A model generated the notes under the pieces. It had not been told where the DNA came from. It did not search any database and was given only the letters and a program-made list of their open reading frames with translations. Shown here piece after piece: positions 14,894-23,493 of a DNA stretch of 57,467 bases (positions are counted from its first letter, which is position 1; each line of letters opens with the position of its first letter). Position numbers and translations under genes: made by a program. Source of the DNA: a virus; the IMG/VR virus record IMGVR_UViG_3300033233_000045, positions 1 through 57,467 of that record; one strand, written 5' to 3'.

Positions 14894-16076
14894 CGCGGGG
14901 AGACGGTGGCGGAAGACGACACTGGGGATGAGCGTGGCCATCCAAGGGGCCGCGCGCGCGCAGCAGTGGCTGTGGGGCGCGCCGACCTATGACCAGGTGC
15001 GGATCGCCTGGGACGAGACCCGGCGTGCGGCCTTGGGTGTGGCGACGTTCCTCAAGGCGGAAATGCTCGTGACGTTTCCCGGCGGCGGCGTGATCCGGTT
15101 CCGATCACTCGACGATCCGGACAACGCCCGCGGATGGACGGCCGACGGGGTAGTGATCGACGAGGCGGCCGACGTGCCCGAGGCGGCGTGGCACGAGGTG
15201 CTTCGGCCGATGCTCCTCGACACCGGCGGCGAATCGTGGACGCTTGGTACCCCCAAAGGGCGCAACTGGTACTGGCGCGAGTGCGTGGCGGCGGCGGATG
15301 ATCCGGACGCCGTGTTCTGGAACGCGCCGACGCTCGGGGCGCGGGTGACGGAACAGGGACTTCTGCGCGCCCCTCATCCGCTGGAGAACCCGAACGTTCC
15401 GTGGTCCGAGATCGAGTCCCTATTCCGAACGCTGCCCGAGCGGGTGTTCCGACAGGAGATCCTGGCGGAATTTGTCGGCGACGAAGGTTCGGTGTTTATC
15501 GGCGTTCGCGCCGCCGTGGACCGGGGCCGCACCGCGAACGAGGATCCGGTCGCGGGCCGACGCTATTTCCTGGGCGTGGACCTCGCCCGGGTCGCCGACT
15601 TCACGGTGCTCTCGGTGATGGACCTGAGCCACAGGCAGGTTTATCTGGAGCGGTTCAACCAGATTTCCTGGGAGCGGCAGATCGAGCGGATCGTCGCGGT
15701 CTCGGCGCGTTACAACGGCGCGATGATCATGCTCGATTCCACCGGCGTGGGCGATCCGATCTTCGAGGCGCTGCGGGCACGCGGCCTGAAGGTCGAGGGG
15801 TTTCGGTTCACTAACGAGAGCAAAGAGCGCCTGATCGACGCGTTGGCGATGGGGATCGAGAGCGGCGGCGTCCGGCTGCTCGACCAGGAGACGCAAACGA
15901 ACGAGTTGCTGGCCTACCAATACTCGCTCTCGCCGTCGCGGAACATCCGCACGGGTGCGCCGCCGGGACTACATGACGACACGGTGATGGCGCTCGCGCT
16001 CGCGGACTGGGGCGTGGCCCACCCCGGCGGGTGGTGGCAGGACGCGGGCCTGATGGACTGGCTGAAAAGCCGATGA
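14775..16076 (+). CDS. Terminase large subunit
   Basis: A 433-residue packaging motor and nuclease. The N-terminal ATPase has an adenine/P-loop region HNRISAGRRWRKTTLG (residues 36-51), Walker B VVIDE (126-130) and a coupling-motif region around LGTPKGRN. The C-terminal RNase H-like nuclease has acidic residues D269 (FLGVDLA), D321 (IMLDSTG) and DD in GLHDDTVMALALA near residue 400. It translocates DNA into the prohead and cuts it. In the P-loop an arginine (R46, codon 14910-14912) replaces the usual glycine before the lysine. It overlaps the small subunit by 119 bases; the start could be later, but must precede the P-loop. Confidence 0.95.
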   Translation: MKTTGAVAEPNRTRREIVLPYPHPGQQKVIRGRRRHNRISAGRRWRKTTLGMSVAIQGAARAQQWLWGAPTYDQVRIAWDETRRAALGVATFLKAEMLVTFPGGGVIRFRSLDDPDNARGWTADGVVIDEAADVPEAAWHEVLRPMLLDTGGESWTLGTPKGRNWYWRECVAAADDPDAVFWNAPTLGARVTEQGLLRAPHPLENPNVPWSEIESLFRTLPERVFRQEILAEFVGDEGSVFIGVRAAVDRGRTANEDPVAGRRYFLGVDLARVADFTVLSVMDLSHRQVYLERFNQISWERQIERIVAVSARYNGAMIMLDSTGVGDPIFEALRARGLKVEGFRFTNESKERLIDALAMGIESGGVRLLDQETQTNELLAYQYSLSPSRNIRTGAPPGLHDDTVMALALADWGVAHPGGWWQDAGLMDWLKSR

Positions 16077-16084
16077 GGAGACAG

Positions 16085-16261
16085 ATGGGACTGGCTCATG
16101 ACTTTTGGCGGTCGAAGACGACGTGGACGGGCGTTTTGGCGCTCGTCGCCGCCGCGGCGGGCTATCTCACCGGGGAACTTTCCACGGCGCAGGCGGTCGC
16201 GGCGGCCTTCGCGGCGATCCAATCGGTTTGGCTTCGCGACGCCGTGCGGAAGAGCTTCTAG
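16085..16261 (+). CDS. Small membrane protein next to terminase
   Basis: A 58-residue protein: an N-terminal tryptophan-containing helix (AHDFWRSKTTWTG), an alanine-rich membrane segment (VLALVAAAAGYLTGE) and a second alanine-rich helix ending WLRDAVRKSF. Phages often carry a protein of this form beside terminase or portal genes, sometimes called holin-like. The ATG at 16085 was chosen because GAGGAGACAG lies directly before it. No lysis function can be shown. Confidence 0.6.
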   Translation: MGLAHDFWRSKTTWTGVLALVAAAAGYLTGELSTAQAVAAAFAAIQSVWLRDAVRKSF

Positions 16262-16269
16262 GAGGCGGG

Positions 16270-16521
16270 ATGGCGTCGATAATCGAGGGGAATCCATTGC
16301 CGTACAAAGCGCCATGGGCCGCGCCGGCCATCGGTCGGATCGTGCATGTCATAACGGATGTGGCGCTCCTGCCCGGCATCGTGGTAGGGGTGCGCTCCCC
16401 GCTCGATCCAGCTTCGGCGCTGGACATCGCGCTCTTTGGCCCGGAATATCGGTTCGTGCAGAATGTCCCTTGTCGCGCCGATCCGGCGGTGGAGTTGGGA
16501 TGGGAGTGGCCGCCGCGATGA
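16270..16521 (+). CDS. Hypothetical protein
   Basis: An 83-residue protein without recognised domains; it starts MASIIEGNPLP and ends GWEWPPR. The composition suggests a small beta protein with several prolines (PWAAPAIGRIVHVITDVALLP). It has a strong ribosome site (GGAGGCGGG before ATG) and overlaps the portal start by ATGA (16518-16521), so it is expressed with the head genes. Function unknown. Confidence 0.6.
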   Translation: MASIIEGNPLPYKAPWAAPAIGRIVHVITDVALLPGIVVGVRSPLDPASALDIALFGPEYRFVQNVPCRADPAVELGWEWPPR

Positions 16522-18320
16522 GATTTCCCTGGCAGCGGGAACAGATCGACGTGGAGGCGCTGGTGAGCCGCGTGGCGGGCGAGGCGGCGTCGCGCGCGGT
16601 GGCCGAGGCGCACGCCGAGATCCGGGAGACGCGCGTCCGGGTCGCCGAACTCTCGGACGTGCTGCGCGCGAACGGCGACGGGATGATGCCCATTCCGCCG
16701 ACGGGAAACCTCGCCGCGTCGCCGTATCCGATCTATGCACGCGACCAGCCGTTCCGCTACATGGTCCCCCAGGCGCCCTACCGCAAGCCGGAGAGTCCCG
16801 TCACGGTGGACATGCTCCGGTCGCTCGCGGAGAGTTTCGACATCTTGCGTGCGTGTATCAGCCATCTCCAGCGCGAGCTGGTCAACGTCCCCATCCAGAT
16901 CGTCCCGAAAGACGACGCCGACCAGAGCGACGAGACGCAGGCCCGCGTCCGCGCGGCCACGGAATGGTTCGAGGAAGACGGCGGCGTGGGTGGGCTGGGC
17001 ATGCGTCGCGGCCTTTTCGAGGCACAGGTCGTCGAGGACCTGGAGGTCGTCGGCGCGGCGGCGCTCTACTTCTCGCCCACGCGCGGCGGCGGCGTCTACG
17101 AGGTGCTCGCGATAGACGCGGCAACGATCCGCCCCCACGTGGACGCCTACGGCTGGCCCGGACCCGGCGAGGATGTCTACGAGCAGTGGATCTATGGCGT
17201 CAAGGTCGCCGGATTCACGCGCGAAGAGCTGCTCTACGACGGCATCCACGCCCGGACGTGGACGCCCTATTTCGCCTCCCCCGTGGAATGGCTCGTCGCC
17301 CGCATCCTGACGGCGCTCAAAGTGGACGAGTGGGACCGGACGTGGCTCACGGACGGGGCGATGCCCTCGGACATGATCGCGCTCCCCGACGGATGGACGC
17401 CTGCCCAAGTGCGCGAGTACGCCGAATGGTTCGTCTCGCTCCTGCGCGGCGACAGCCGCGCGCGGCAGCAACCGAAGTTCGTCCCCTCCGGAACGAGCAC
17501 GATTAAAAACGCCACTCGCAAGGACCACGACTTCGCCGAATTCAAGAACTGGTTGGTGAGTTGCACGTGCGCCGTTATGGGCGTCCATCGGGCGAGCATC
17601 GGGTTCGAGGGGGAGCAGTATAAGGTCAGCCAGGAGAACTCGATGGCGGCGACCTCCGAGTTCGGCGTCTCCGCGCTCCTGGAGTTCCGCCGCTCGCTCT
17701 ACAATCGCATTTTACGCCGGTTGGGCTATACTGAGTTGGAGTGCCGCAATGTGACGGCCGAGGAGGAGGAGGCCGGAACACGGGCGACCCGGAACGCGGC
17801 GCTGGTCATGAGCGGGATCAAGACGCCGAACGAGGCGCGGGCCGACGAGGGACTGGACGCGATGCCCGGCGGCGAGATGCTGTTCATCCCCGCCACGCTC
17901 GTGCCCCTCGACCAGGCGCTCGCGCCGCCCGCGCCGCCGCCGGTTGGTGGGACTTCTCCGGAATTTCCGGACAACTCGAACGTGTCGAATTCCTCGAACA
18001 GTTTCGAGAGTTCAGATGAATCGCGCCGCGCTGCCCTCTCCCTGTGGGAGAAAAAGGCGGTCGCGCGGCTGAATCGCGGCGAACCGGCCCAGGTCAACTT
18101 CCGCCACTGGGCGATTGACGAGGAGGAGCGGAATCGCGTGCGCGACGGATTGGACGCCTGCCGTACGCCCGCCGACGTGCGGGCGCTTTTTGCGACGATC
18201 CTCCTGGAGATGCCACCGGTCTACCACACGACGGTCGAGCAGCACGAGCGGCAACGGATTGCCCGCGCGTGGCGGGATCGGCGGATCGCGGCGGAACGGG
18301 AGGAGGCCGCGGTGTCATGA
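16518..18320 (+). CDS. Portal protein (HK97-like)
   Basis: A 600-residue protein that follows terminase, the usual place for the portal. Residues 1-60 are a charged coiled coil. The central part has the portal pattern: FDILRACISHLQREL, VEDLEVVGAAALYFSP, the long helix region WLVARILTALKVDEW, and the C-terminal clip GIKTPNEARADEGLDAMPGG, shared by many HK97-type portals. A low-complexity segment (about residues 475-510, rich in N and S) separates an extra helical tail. It forms the dodecameric ring for DNA entry. The start overlaps the previous stop (ATGA) and the end overlaps the next gene. Confidence 0.9.
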   Translation: MRFPWQREQIDVEALVSRVAGEAASRAVAEAHAEIRETRVRVAELSDVLRANGDGMMPIPPTGNLAASPYPIYARDQPFRYMVPQAPYRKPESPVTVDMLRSLAESFDILRACISHLQRELVNVPIQIVPKDDADQSDETQARVRAATEWFEEDGGVGGLGMRRGLFEAQVVEDLEVVGAAALYFSPTRGGGVYEVLAIDAATIRPHVDAYGWPGPGEDVYEQWIYGVKVAGFTREELLYDGIHARTWTPYFASPVEWLVARILTALKVDEWDRTWLTDGAMPSDMIALPDGWTPAQVREYAEWFVSLLRGDSRARQQPKFVPSGTSTIKNATRKDHDFAEFKNWLVSCTCAVMGVHRASIGFEGEQYKVSQENSMAATSEFGVSALLEFRRSLYNRILRRLGYTELECRNVTAEEEEAGTRATRNAALVMSGIKTPNEARADEGLDAMPGGEMLFIPATLVPLDQALAPPAPPPVGGTSPEFPDNSNVSNSSNSFESSDESRRAALSLWEKKAVARLNRGEPAQVNFRHWAIDEEERNRVRDGLDACRTPADVRALFATILLEMPPVYHTTVEQHERQRIARAWRDRRIAAEREEAAVS

Positions 18321-18568
18321 GCGAGCGCTCCCAGACGGTGGTCGAGGTATGCCCGCTGCCAAACGGCTACATGCTCTATCGGAGCGTGGACGGCGCCGGC
18401 GGTGTCCGCTACTATTCCGACGAGATCGGCGGCGGCGTGATCGTCTGGGACGCGTCTCTCGTTGATGAGAGTTCCGTGCTCGCCGCCATCGTGGAGGAGC
18501 GGCGACGGTTGACGCGCGTACGCCTCGGCTCGTGCTCTGTTGCGGCGGCGCAACATGCCGACCGGTGA
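18317..18568 (+). CDS. Hypothetical protein
   Basis: An 83-residue ORF starting MSERSQTVVEVCPLPN, with a strand-rich first half (YMLYRSVDGAGGVRYYSDEI) and a helical second half (ESSVLAAIVEERRRLTRVR). It is coupled to the portal gene by ATGA and overlaps the next gene by 14 bases. No family recognised. The position between portal and MuF-like genes suggests a small head or connector accessory. Confidence 0.55.
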   Translation: MSERSQTVVEVCPLPNGYMLYRSVDGAGGVRYYSDEIGGGVIVWDASLVDESSVLAAIVEERRRLTRVRLGSCSVAAAQHADR

Positions 18569-19142
18569 CGCTGCATTTCGCGCGCTCCTTGGCGAGACGC
18601 GACGCGAGATCGCGGACCTGACCGGGGCGCTTGGTTCCGGCAAAGTGTCTATCCCCGAGTGGGGCGGGATCATGCTGGAGAGCCTCGCGGACGCCCACGC
18701 GAGGGCGGGCTATCACGGGCGGCAGCGTGGCGGGGACACCGCGCCCTTTGACGCGGACGACGAGCGGTTCGGACGGCTCGCGGTCCAGGAGGAGATGTCG
18801 TTCCTCGCGGCGTTCGAGCAGGATCTCGTCGCGGGCCGATACCGGCGCGAAGACGGGGCGCTCGCCGTGGAGGACGTGCAGCGCCGCGCGGAAATGTATC
18901 TAGGTCGCCTCTACGGCACGGCGAACGAGGCGATGTGCTGGGTGGCCGACGAGGCGCTGGTCTGGCATCTCGGGCAGGTTGACGATTCTCACTGCGAGGC
19001 GTGTCCGAAACTGGCCGAGGGCAGTCCTTATCCGCCGGGCCGATGGCCGACACTGCCGGGGATGAACCGGACGCCATGTCTCTCCCGGTGCGCCTGTTGG
19101 GTTTCCACCGAGAGCGGGATCGTGGGATTCAGGCCGGGGTGA
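18555..19142 (+). CDS. MuF-like head morphogenesis protein
   Basis: A 195-residue protein. The first 150 residues are helical. The C-terminus carries the cysteine- and histidine-containing end typical of phage minor capsid/MuF proteins: DDSHCEACPKLAEGSPYPP, then WPTLPGMNRTPCLSRC, which probably binds zinc. Proteins of this family sit inside the capsid at the portal vertex. The ATG at 18555 is preferred over a TTG five codons earlier. The gene order portal-MuF-protease-capsid supports the assignment. Confidence 0.7.
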   Translation: MPTGDAAFRALLGETRREIADLTGALGSGKVSIPEWGGIMLESLADAHARAGYHGRQRGGDTAPFDADDERFGRLAVQEEMSFLAAFEQDLVAGRYRREDGALAVEDVQRRAEMYLGRLYGTANEAMCWVADEALVWHLGQVDDSHCEACPKLAEGSPYPPGRWPTLPGMNRTPCLSRCACWVSTESGIVGFRPG

Positions 19143-19148
19143 TGCAGG

Positions 19149-19337
19149 ATGTCCAAACAAACGCGGCGAACGGGCTTTCAGGACGTGCGTGATCCGGTGA
19201 GCCGAAAACTCATCTTGCGGATTGACGCCGAACGCCGTATACTGGAGGTCAAGACATTCAAACACGCCGAACCCGTCCTTGTGGACCTGAAGCCTTACCT
19301 GGAAGGGGACCGACCCGACACTGAATCATTCTCTTGA
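19149..19337 (+). CDS. Small hypothetical protein
   Basis: A 62-residue protein with a basic N-terminus (SKQTRRTGFQDVRD) and a strand-rich middle (RKLILRIDAERRILEVKT, then VLVDLKPYL). It lies six bases after the MuF-like gene and before a terminator-like hairpin. No domain was recognised. Similar short beta proteins are common between head genes. Confidence 0.55.
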   Translation: MSKQTRRTGFQDVRDPVSRKLILRIDAERRILEVKTFKHAEPVLVDLKPYLEGDRPDTESFS

Positions 19338-19373
19338 CTGATTGACAACCCAATATCTGCCAGAGCCTCCGCG

Positions 19374-19435
19374 AGGGGCCTGAATGCCGCCGAAGCGACC
19401 TGCCAATGAGCGGGCGCGGCATCCAGGCCCCTTTT
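19374..19435 (+). terminator. Long stem-loop with T4 tail inside the head operon
   Basis: AGGGGCCTG (19374-19382) and ATGCCGC (19384-19390) pair with GCGGCAT (19416-19422) and CAGGCCCCT (19424-19432), one mismatch apart, with a 25-base loop, and lead into TTTT. Positions 19338-19457 hold no gene. It would attenuate transcription between the portal group and the protease-capsid group, or start a processed transcript. Confidence 0.65.
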
Positions 19436-19457
19436 CGCGTTTCTGGGACATCTACTC

Positions 19458-21314
19458 ATGCCCACCCAGCGCGTCAAACCGATCCACCTGTTCGTGCCGT
19501 TCGAGCGTGTCTCTCGCCGTGAGGAGGACGACGTCCTCATCGTCGAAGGCTACTGCTTCGTCAACGAGGTCGTCAAGGGCGAGAACGGCCTGCGCCTGAA
19601 GCGGTCGGCGATGGAGGCGGCCACGGACGATTACATGCGGTTCGGAGCGGTGCGCGAGATGCACCAGATGGTCGCCGCCGGAACCGCCCAACGCGTAGAG
19701 TGGGATGAGAAAGGCTGTCGCTTGACCGCCGAGATCGTGGATGAGGCGGCGAAAAAGAAGGTGGAACGGAATGTCTACAAAGGGTTTTCACTCGGCGTGA
19801 ATCCGACTGTCTTGCGCGGGAATGTAGTGGAAACGTGCGAGTGGGTGGAGAACTCGCTTGTGGATCGCCCGAAGGACCCGGACGCGCTGTTTCTCTATCG
19901 CCTCGCCGGCTATGACCCCGACGCGGAGGTCGAGGTCGAGGTCCTCGACGCTGCTGTTGCTGCTTCCTCCGATGCCATGGGGGAAACGGCGGCGGAATCC
20001 TCTTCGCCGCCGCCGGAATCTGTCTCCTTTGCCGAAGCCGACGCGGGGCTCCCTCCTGACGCGGACGTGACGGCGGAGGAGACTTCTTTTTCCGAGAGCG
20101 CGACCGATGAGGGCGGCGGGGACGCGGTCCGCGCCGCGCTGCTCGCGGCAGGGCTGCCCGAGGATTTGCTCTCCCGCGTGGAGATCGTTCAGACCGGGGA
20201 AGAGCGCGCACTGACGTCCACGAGCACGCCCACGCGCGAGAACCTGGAAGGGGCACGGAAACCAAAGCCGAAACCCGCGTCCGCGCCGCCGAAACCGAAA
20301 CAAGTTTCCGATGGGACGGCGGAACGGGCGATGGACGAGGAATATTATGCCGCGACGCCGCCTGCTCCTTCCACGCCTCGGACATTCAAGGAAGCGATGG
20401 CGCAGGAACGCGCGCGGGCGATCATGGGCGACGTGAACAACGCCTACGTCAGCCTGATGGATTCGCTGTGGTCGATCATGGACTCTGACCGCGCGGACAA
20501 GGAGACGCTGTGCCGCGAGAGCATCGGCCAGTTCGCGGACCACATGGCGGCCATGGCGAAGGCCGCTGAGGAACGCGGCGAGTCCCCGGCGTTCGCGGGC
20601 GCGTTCGCGGCGCTGGTCGCGCGGATGAACGGCGGCGAGGGTTTAGCGCGGGCGGACAAGCCCGAGGGCGACTATGGCTCCCACGCCGACGCGGGATACG
20701 CCGATCCCGGCTACCAGGAGGACGGAAAACCGCGTTATCCGCTGAAGGAGAACGGCAGGCTCTCCGAGAAGCGCATCCGCGCGGCGTGGAGTTACATCAA
20801 CAAGGGAGACAACCGGGTCCCATACTCCGAGGCGGAACTCTCCAAGATCGAAGCGAAGATCCGAGCGGCGGCGAAAGAGGTCGGCGTCGAGATCACCGCC
20901 GAGGACAACCGCGCCGCGACGGCCGTCCTCGAACAAGTTTCCTCTCCCGTGGACGGGGAGGAGTTGACCGCGGCGATGGGCCGGGCGGAACGGGCCGAAA
21001 CCCAACTCGTGAGAGCGCGTGCGGCAAACGAGGAGACGCTGAAATGTCTCGCCGACGCGGAAGCGCGGGTGAAACGGCTGGAGAACGCCCCGGCGGCCAA
21101 GCCGGTGATCCGGTTCCCGCACGCCCTCGACCGGACGTTCCTCGCGAACCTCGGTCGGGAGGAAGACCGCGAGACCGACGATCTGGTCGCCCAATACAAA
21201 CAGGCGACAAAGGACGCGGAGTCCGCGACCGAGCAGGCGAAACAGTACGCCGCCATCGACCGCATGATGGCGCTTCGGGCAGTGTTGAATCAGCGCGGCG
21301 TCCGATTGGACTGA
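19458..21314 (+). CDS. XkdF-like prohead protease with scaffold and DUF6582-like region
   Basis: A 618-residue fusion. Residues 1-150 are an XkdF/S78-type prohead protease with candidate catalytic H69 in REMHQ and S111 in YKGFSLGV, plus the hallmark NSLVDRPKDPDA. Residues 150-360 are acidic, then proline- and lysine-rich low complexity, as in scaffolds. Residues about 390-490 match the DUF6582 type (GYQEDGKPRYPL, AAWSYINKG, IRAAAKEVGVE). The last 120 residues are coiled coil. The protease matures the capsid and the remainder probably scaffolds it. Residues 251-265 (ALTSTSTPTRENLEG) recur almost unchanged in the major capsid protein, suggesting a shared cleavage site. Confidence 0.8.
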   Translation: MPTQRVKPIHLFVPFERVSRREEDDVLIVEGYCFVNEVVKGENGLRLKRSAMEAATDDYMRFGAVREMHQMVAAGTAQRVEWDEKGCRLTAEIVDEAAKKKVERNVYKGFSLGVNPTVLRGNVVETCEWVENSLVDRPKDPDALFLYRLAGYDPDAEVEVEVLDAAVAASSDAMGETAAESSSPPPESVSFAEADAGLPPDADVTAEETSFSESATDEGGGDAVRAALLAAGLPEDLLSRVEIVQTGEERALTSTSTPTRENLEGARKPKPKPASAPPKPKQVSDGTAERAMDEEYYAATPPAPSTPRTFKEAMAQERARAIMGDVNNAYVSLMDSLWSIMDSDRADKETLCRESIGQFADHMAAMAKAAEERGESPAFAGAFAALVARMNGGEGLARADKPEGDYGSHADAGYADPGYQEDGKPRYPLKENGRLSEKRIRAAWSYINKGDNRVPYSEAELSKIEAKIRAAAKEVGVEITAEDNRAATAVLEQVSSPVDGEELTAAMGRAERAETQLVRARAANEETLKCLADAEARVKRLENAPAAKPVIRFPHALDRTFLANLGREEDRETDDLVAQYKQATKDAESATEQAKQYAAIDRMMALRAVLNQRGVRLD

Positions 21315-21335
21315 CGCCGGGCCGGAGGTATAGAG

Positions 21336-22922
21336 ATGTTGATGCCCATGCAGGGCAACTTGATGGTCGGGGGGCGGCGCGTCGCTTCGGCCGGGTTTAT
21401 GCTCGGGGAGCCGCCTCGAGGTTATGAATTAGGCCCCTCGATTCCCGTTTACGCGCGCGGTGATCTCCTCTCGGCGCAGACCTCGGAACTCATTGAACGG
21501 ATGCAGCGGGTCGACGTGGAGCGGGTCGATCTCACCGGCGACCTCTCCTCCATCGTGAAGCAGCTCGGGGGGACGCTCTCCGAGGTGAAGCGCGCGCTCA
21601 CCTCGACGAACGTGCCGGTGCGCGAGAACCTGGAAGCGCCCGCGCGCATCCTCGTCCCGCTGGAAACGCCGATGCGGAACCGCATCCCGCGCGTCTCCGG
21701 CTCGGGGACCGCCGCCGCGTGGCGGCAACTGACGAGTCTCGGCGGCGGCTACGGGTTCGCGACGACAGTGACGACCGGCGTCGCCTCGGCCACGCAGACG
21801 GTTGCCTCGACGGCGGGGATGCAGCCGGGCGACGTGCTTCAGTTCGTGACGGCCACCACTGGCGTTCCGATCGGCGGCACGACGGTGGCCTCGCTGCGGA
21901 CGGTCTCCTCGATCACCTCCGCGACGGTCGTTGTCCTCGCCGCGACGATTACCACGGTGACCGGTGACCTGGTGGTCAACACCGGCAAGGCAGCGGGCGA
22001 CGTGGTGACGGGTAGCACGACGGCGGCGCAGGTCCCGGGTCGTCCGATGGGGGCGGGTCCGGCGTCGGGGCTCACGGCCTCGACCTATTACGGCCGCTCG
22101 TTCTTCGCGGAGACGGGAGCGCCGGCCGAGAAGACGGAGACGTACGCCAACAAGTCGAGCGCCTACAAACTACTCGGCAGCTATGGCAGCATCACCGGGT
22201 TCGCCATGGCGGCGGGGGCGACCTATCAGCCACAGATGGGGACGGCCCGGCGCAACACGTTGATGAACCTCATGTTGAACGAGGAGAACGCCTTCGTCAA
22301 CGGCTCCAGCACGAGTCTTCTGCCGCCGTGGGGCGATTTCGTCACGGCGCTGGGGTTTGATGGGCTGATCAATCTGATCACCACCGCGAACGGCGTTCCG
22401 GCGGACCAGGTGCAGGTGACGGTCGGCTCGCTCACGCTCTCCCACGTGGACGCCCAGTTGCGTCGCATCTGGGACTTTGGGGGACGCGGAAACTGGATGT
22501 TGGCGTCGGGCCAGGAGATCGCCTCGTTCGTCCACCTGGCGGAAGCGGCGGGCAGCATCATCCGGGTTCAGGCGACCATGCAGGGGAGCACCGTGCTCGG
22601 ACTGACCGTCAACGGCTACGTCCACCCGGTCACGGGCGAGGTCGTGCCGTTGATCCCCAGCCGCTACCTCGCGCCGGGCACGCTGATCTTCGGCAGCGAC
22701 TTCCTGCCGGACGGCACACCTGCCCTGGAGGTGGACGTGCTGCCGCAGGTGGAGTTGCCGCAACTGGCCCCGGACGAGATGATCATGGGCTACACGCTCC
22801 AGGAACTCGCACCCACGACCGCGCAGCCGATCAACTATCCCTGGATCGCCACGGTGTTCGAGGTGCTGAAAATGATGGGGAGCACCGTGTTCGCCAAGTC
22901 GACCGGATTGACGGCAGTATAG
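21336..22922 (+). CDS. Major capsid protein
   Basis: A 528-residue protein directly after the protease-scaffold gene. Residues 1-95 form a helical prodomain (SELIERMQRVDVERVDL, then LGGTLSEVKR) as in HK97-type delta domains. Residues 105-528 form the shell, with PLETPMRNRIPRVSG at its start and conserved-looking capsid elements such as RRNTLMNLMLNEENAFVNG and FLPDGTPALEVDVLPQV. An insertion of about 100 residues (140-240, threonine/valine-rich, GMQPGDVLQFV) looks like an extra beta domain exposed on the surface. Cleavage is expected near residues 87-101 (ALTSTNVPVRENLEA). A strong hairpin follows the stop. Confidence 0.85.
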   Translation: MLMPMQGNLMVGGRRVASAGFMLGEPPRGYELGPSIPVYARGDLLSAQTSELIERMQRVDVERVDLTGDLSSIVKQLGGTLSEVKRALTSTNVPVRENLEAPARILVPLETPMRNRIPRVSGSGTAAAWRQLTSLGGGYGFATTVTTGVASATQTVASTAGMQPGDVLQFVTATTGVPIGGTTVASLRTVSSITSATVVVLAATITTVTGDLVVNTGKAAGDVVTGSTTAAQVPGRPMGAGPASGLTASTYYGRSFFAETGAPAEKTETYANKSSAYKLLGSYGSITGFAMAAGATYQPQMGTARRNTLMNLMLNEENAFVNGSSTSLLPPWGDFVTALGFDGLINLITTANGVPADQVQVTVGSLTLSHVDAQLRRIWDFGGRGNWMLASGQEIASFVHLAEAAGSIIRVQATMQGSTVLGLTVNGYVHPVTGEVVPLIPSRYLAPGTLIFGSDFLPDGTPALEVDVLPQVELPQLAPDEMIMGYTLQELAPTTAQPINYPWIATVFEVLKMMGSTVFAKSTGLTAV

Positions 22923-22932
22923 TCGCGGCAAT

Positions 22933-22967
22933 GGGACAGGACCGGGGATGAGCCCCGGTCCTGTCCC
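22933..22967 (+). other. 15-bp perfect hairpin after the capsid gene
   Basis: GGGACAGGACCGGGG (22933-22947) pairs perfectly with its complement at 22953-22967 around a five-base loop. No T run follows; GGAGGAG of the next gene begins almost at once. It may protect or define the 3' end of an abundant capsid transcript, or reduce downstream expression. Confidence 0.8.
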
Positions 22968-22980
22968 TGGAGGAGAGGCC

Positions 22981-23490
22981 ATGAACATCACCGTGCAGGT
23001 CCCGCATCTGGGCTATCGGGCGCCGGGAGCGGCGGCGGAACAGCAGATCGACCGGCTCCGCACGCGCATGATCCAGGGGACGGGGACGACGGAACTTCCC
23101 GTGCCGGGTCTGCGCGCCGTGGAAAAGGTCCGGGCGGCGGGACTGGTCTTCGACGAGAAGATCGTCCGCGAGCTGCCGCTCGACGCGAACCAGAAGAACT
23201 TCTTCGCGGCGGTCGTGGACACTTATCGGCTCGTGGAGGGCATCGACGGGGAGCCGTTCCTGGAGCGGCATCCGTGGAGCAACGACGGCGTGTGGCAGCC
23301 GAAGGAGACGTTCTGGATCACGGGCGATTGGGACGAGAGCGTGTCGCCGCCGTCCGGCGCGATTTTTCCGCCGCCGGAGACGGTCCGGCAGCCGATCCTG
23401 ACGGAGGCAAGCGTCGGCGCGGCCGACGCGCAGGCGACGCTCACGCGGCGGGGCGCGGCGGAAAAAGCGGCGGCGTCCGCCAAGGAGTAG
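22981..23490 (+). CDS. Head-associated hypothetical protein
   Basis: A 169-residue protein with a strong ribosome site (GGAGGAGAGGCC before ATG). Its sequence has a short N-terminal strand (MNITVQVPHLGYRAPG), a helical centre (AAVVDTYRLVEGIDG) and an acidic, alanine-rich tail. No family was recognised. The position directly after the major capsid gene suggests a head-completion, decoration or neck role. Confidence 0.6.
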   Translation: MNITVQVPHLGYRAPGAAAEQQIDRLRTRMIQGTGTTELPVPGLRAVEKVRAAGLVFDEKIVRELPLDANQKNFFAAVVDTYRLVEGIDGEPFLERHPWSNDGVWQPKETFWITGDWDESVSPPSGAIFPPPETVRQPILTEASVGAADAQATLTRRGAAEKAAASAKE

Positions 23491-23493
23491 GCG

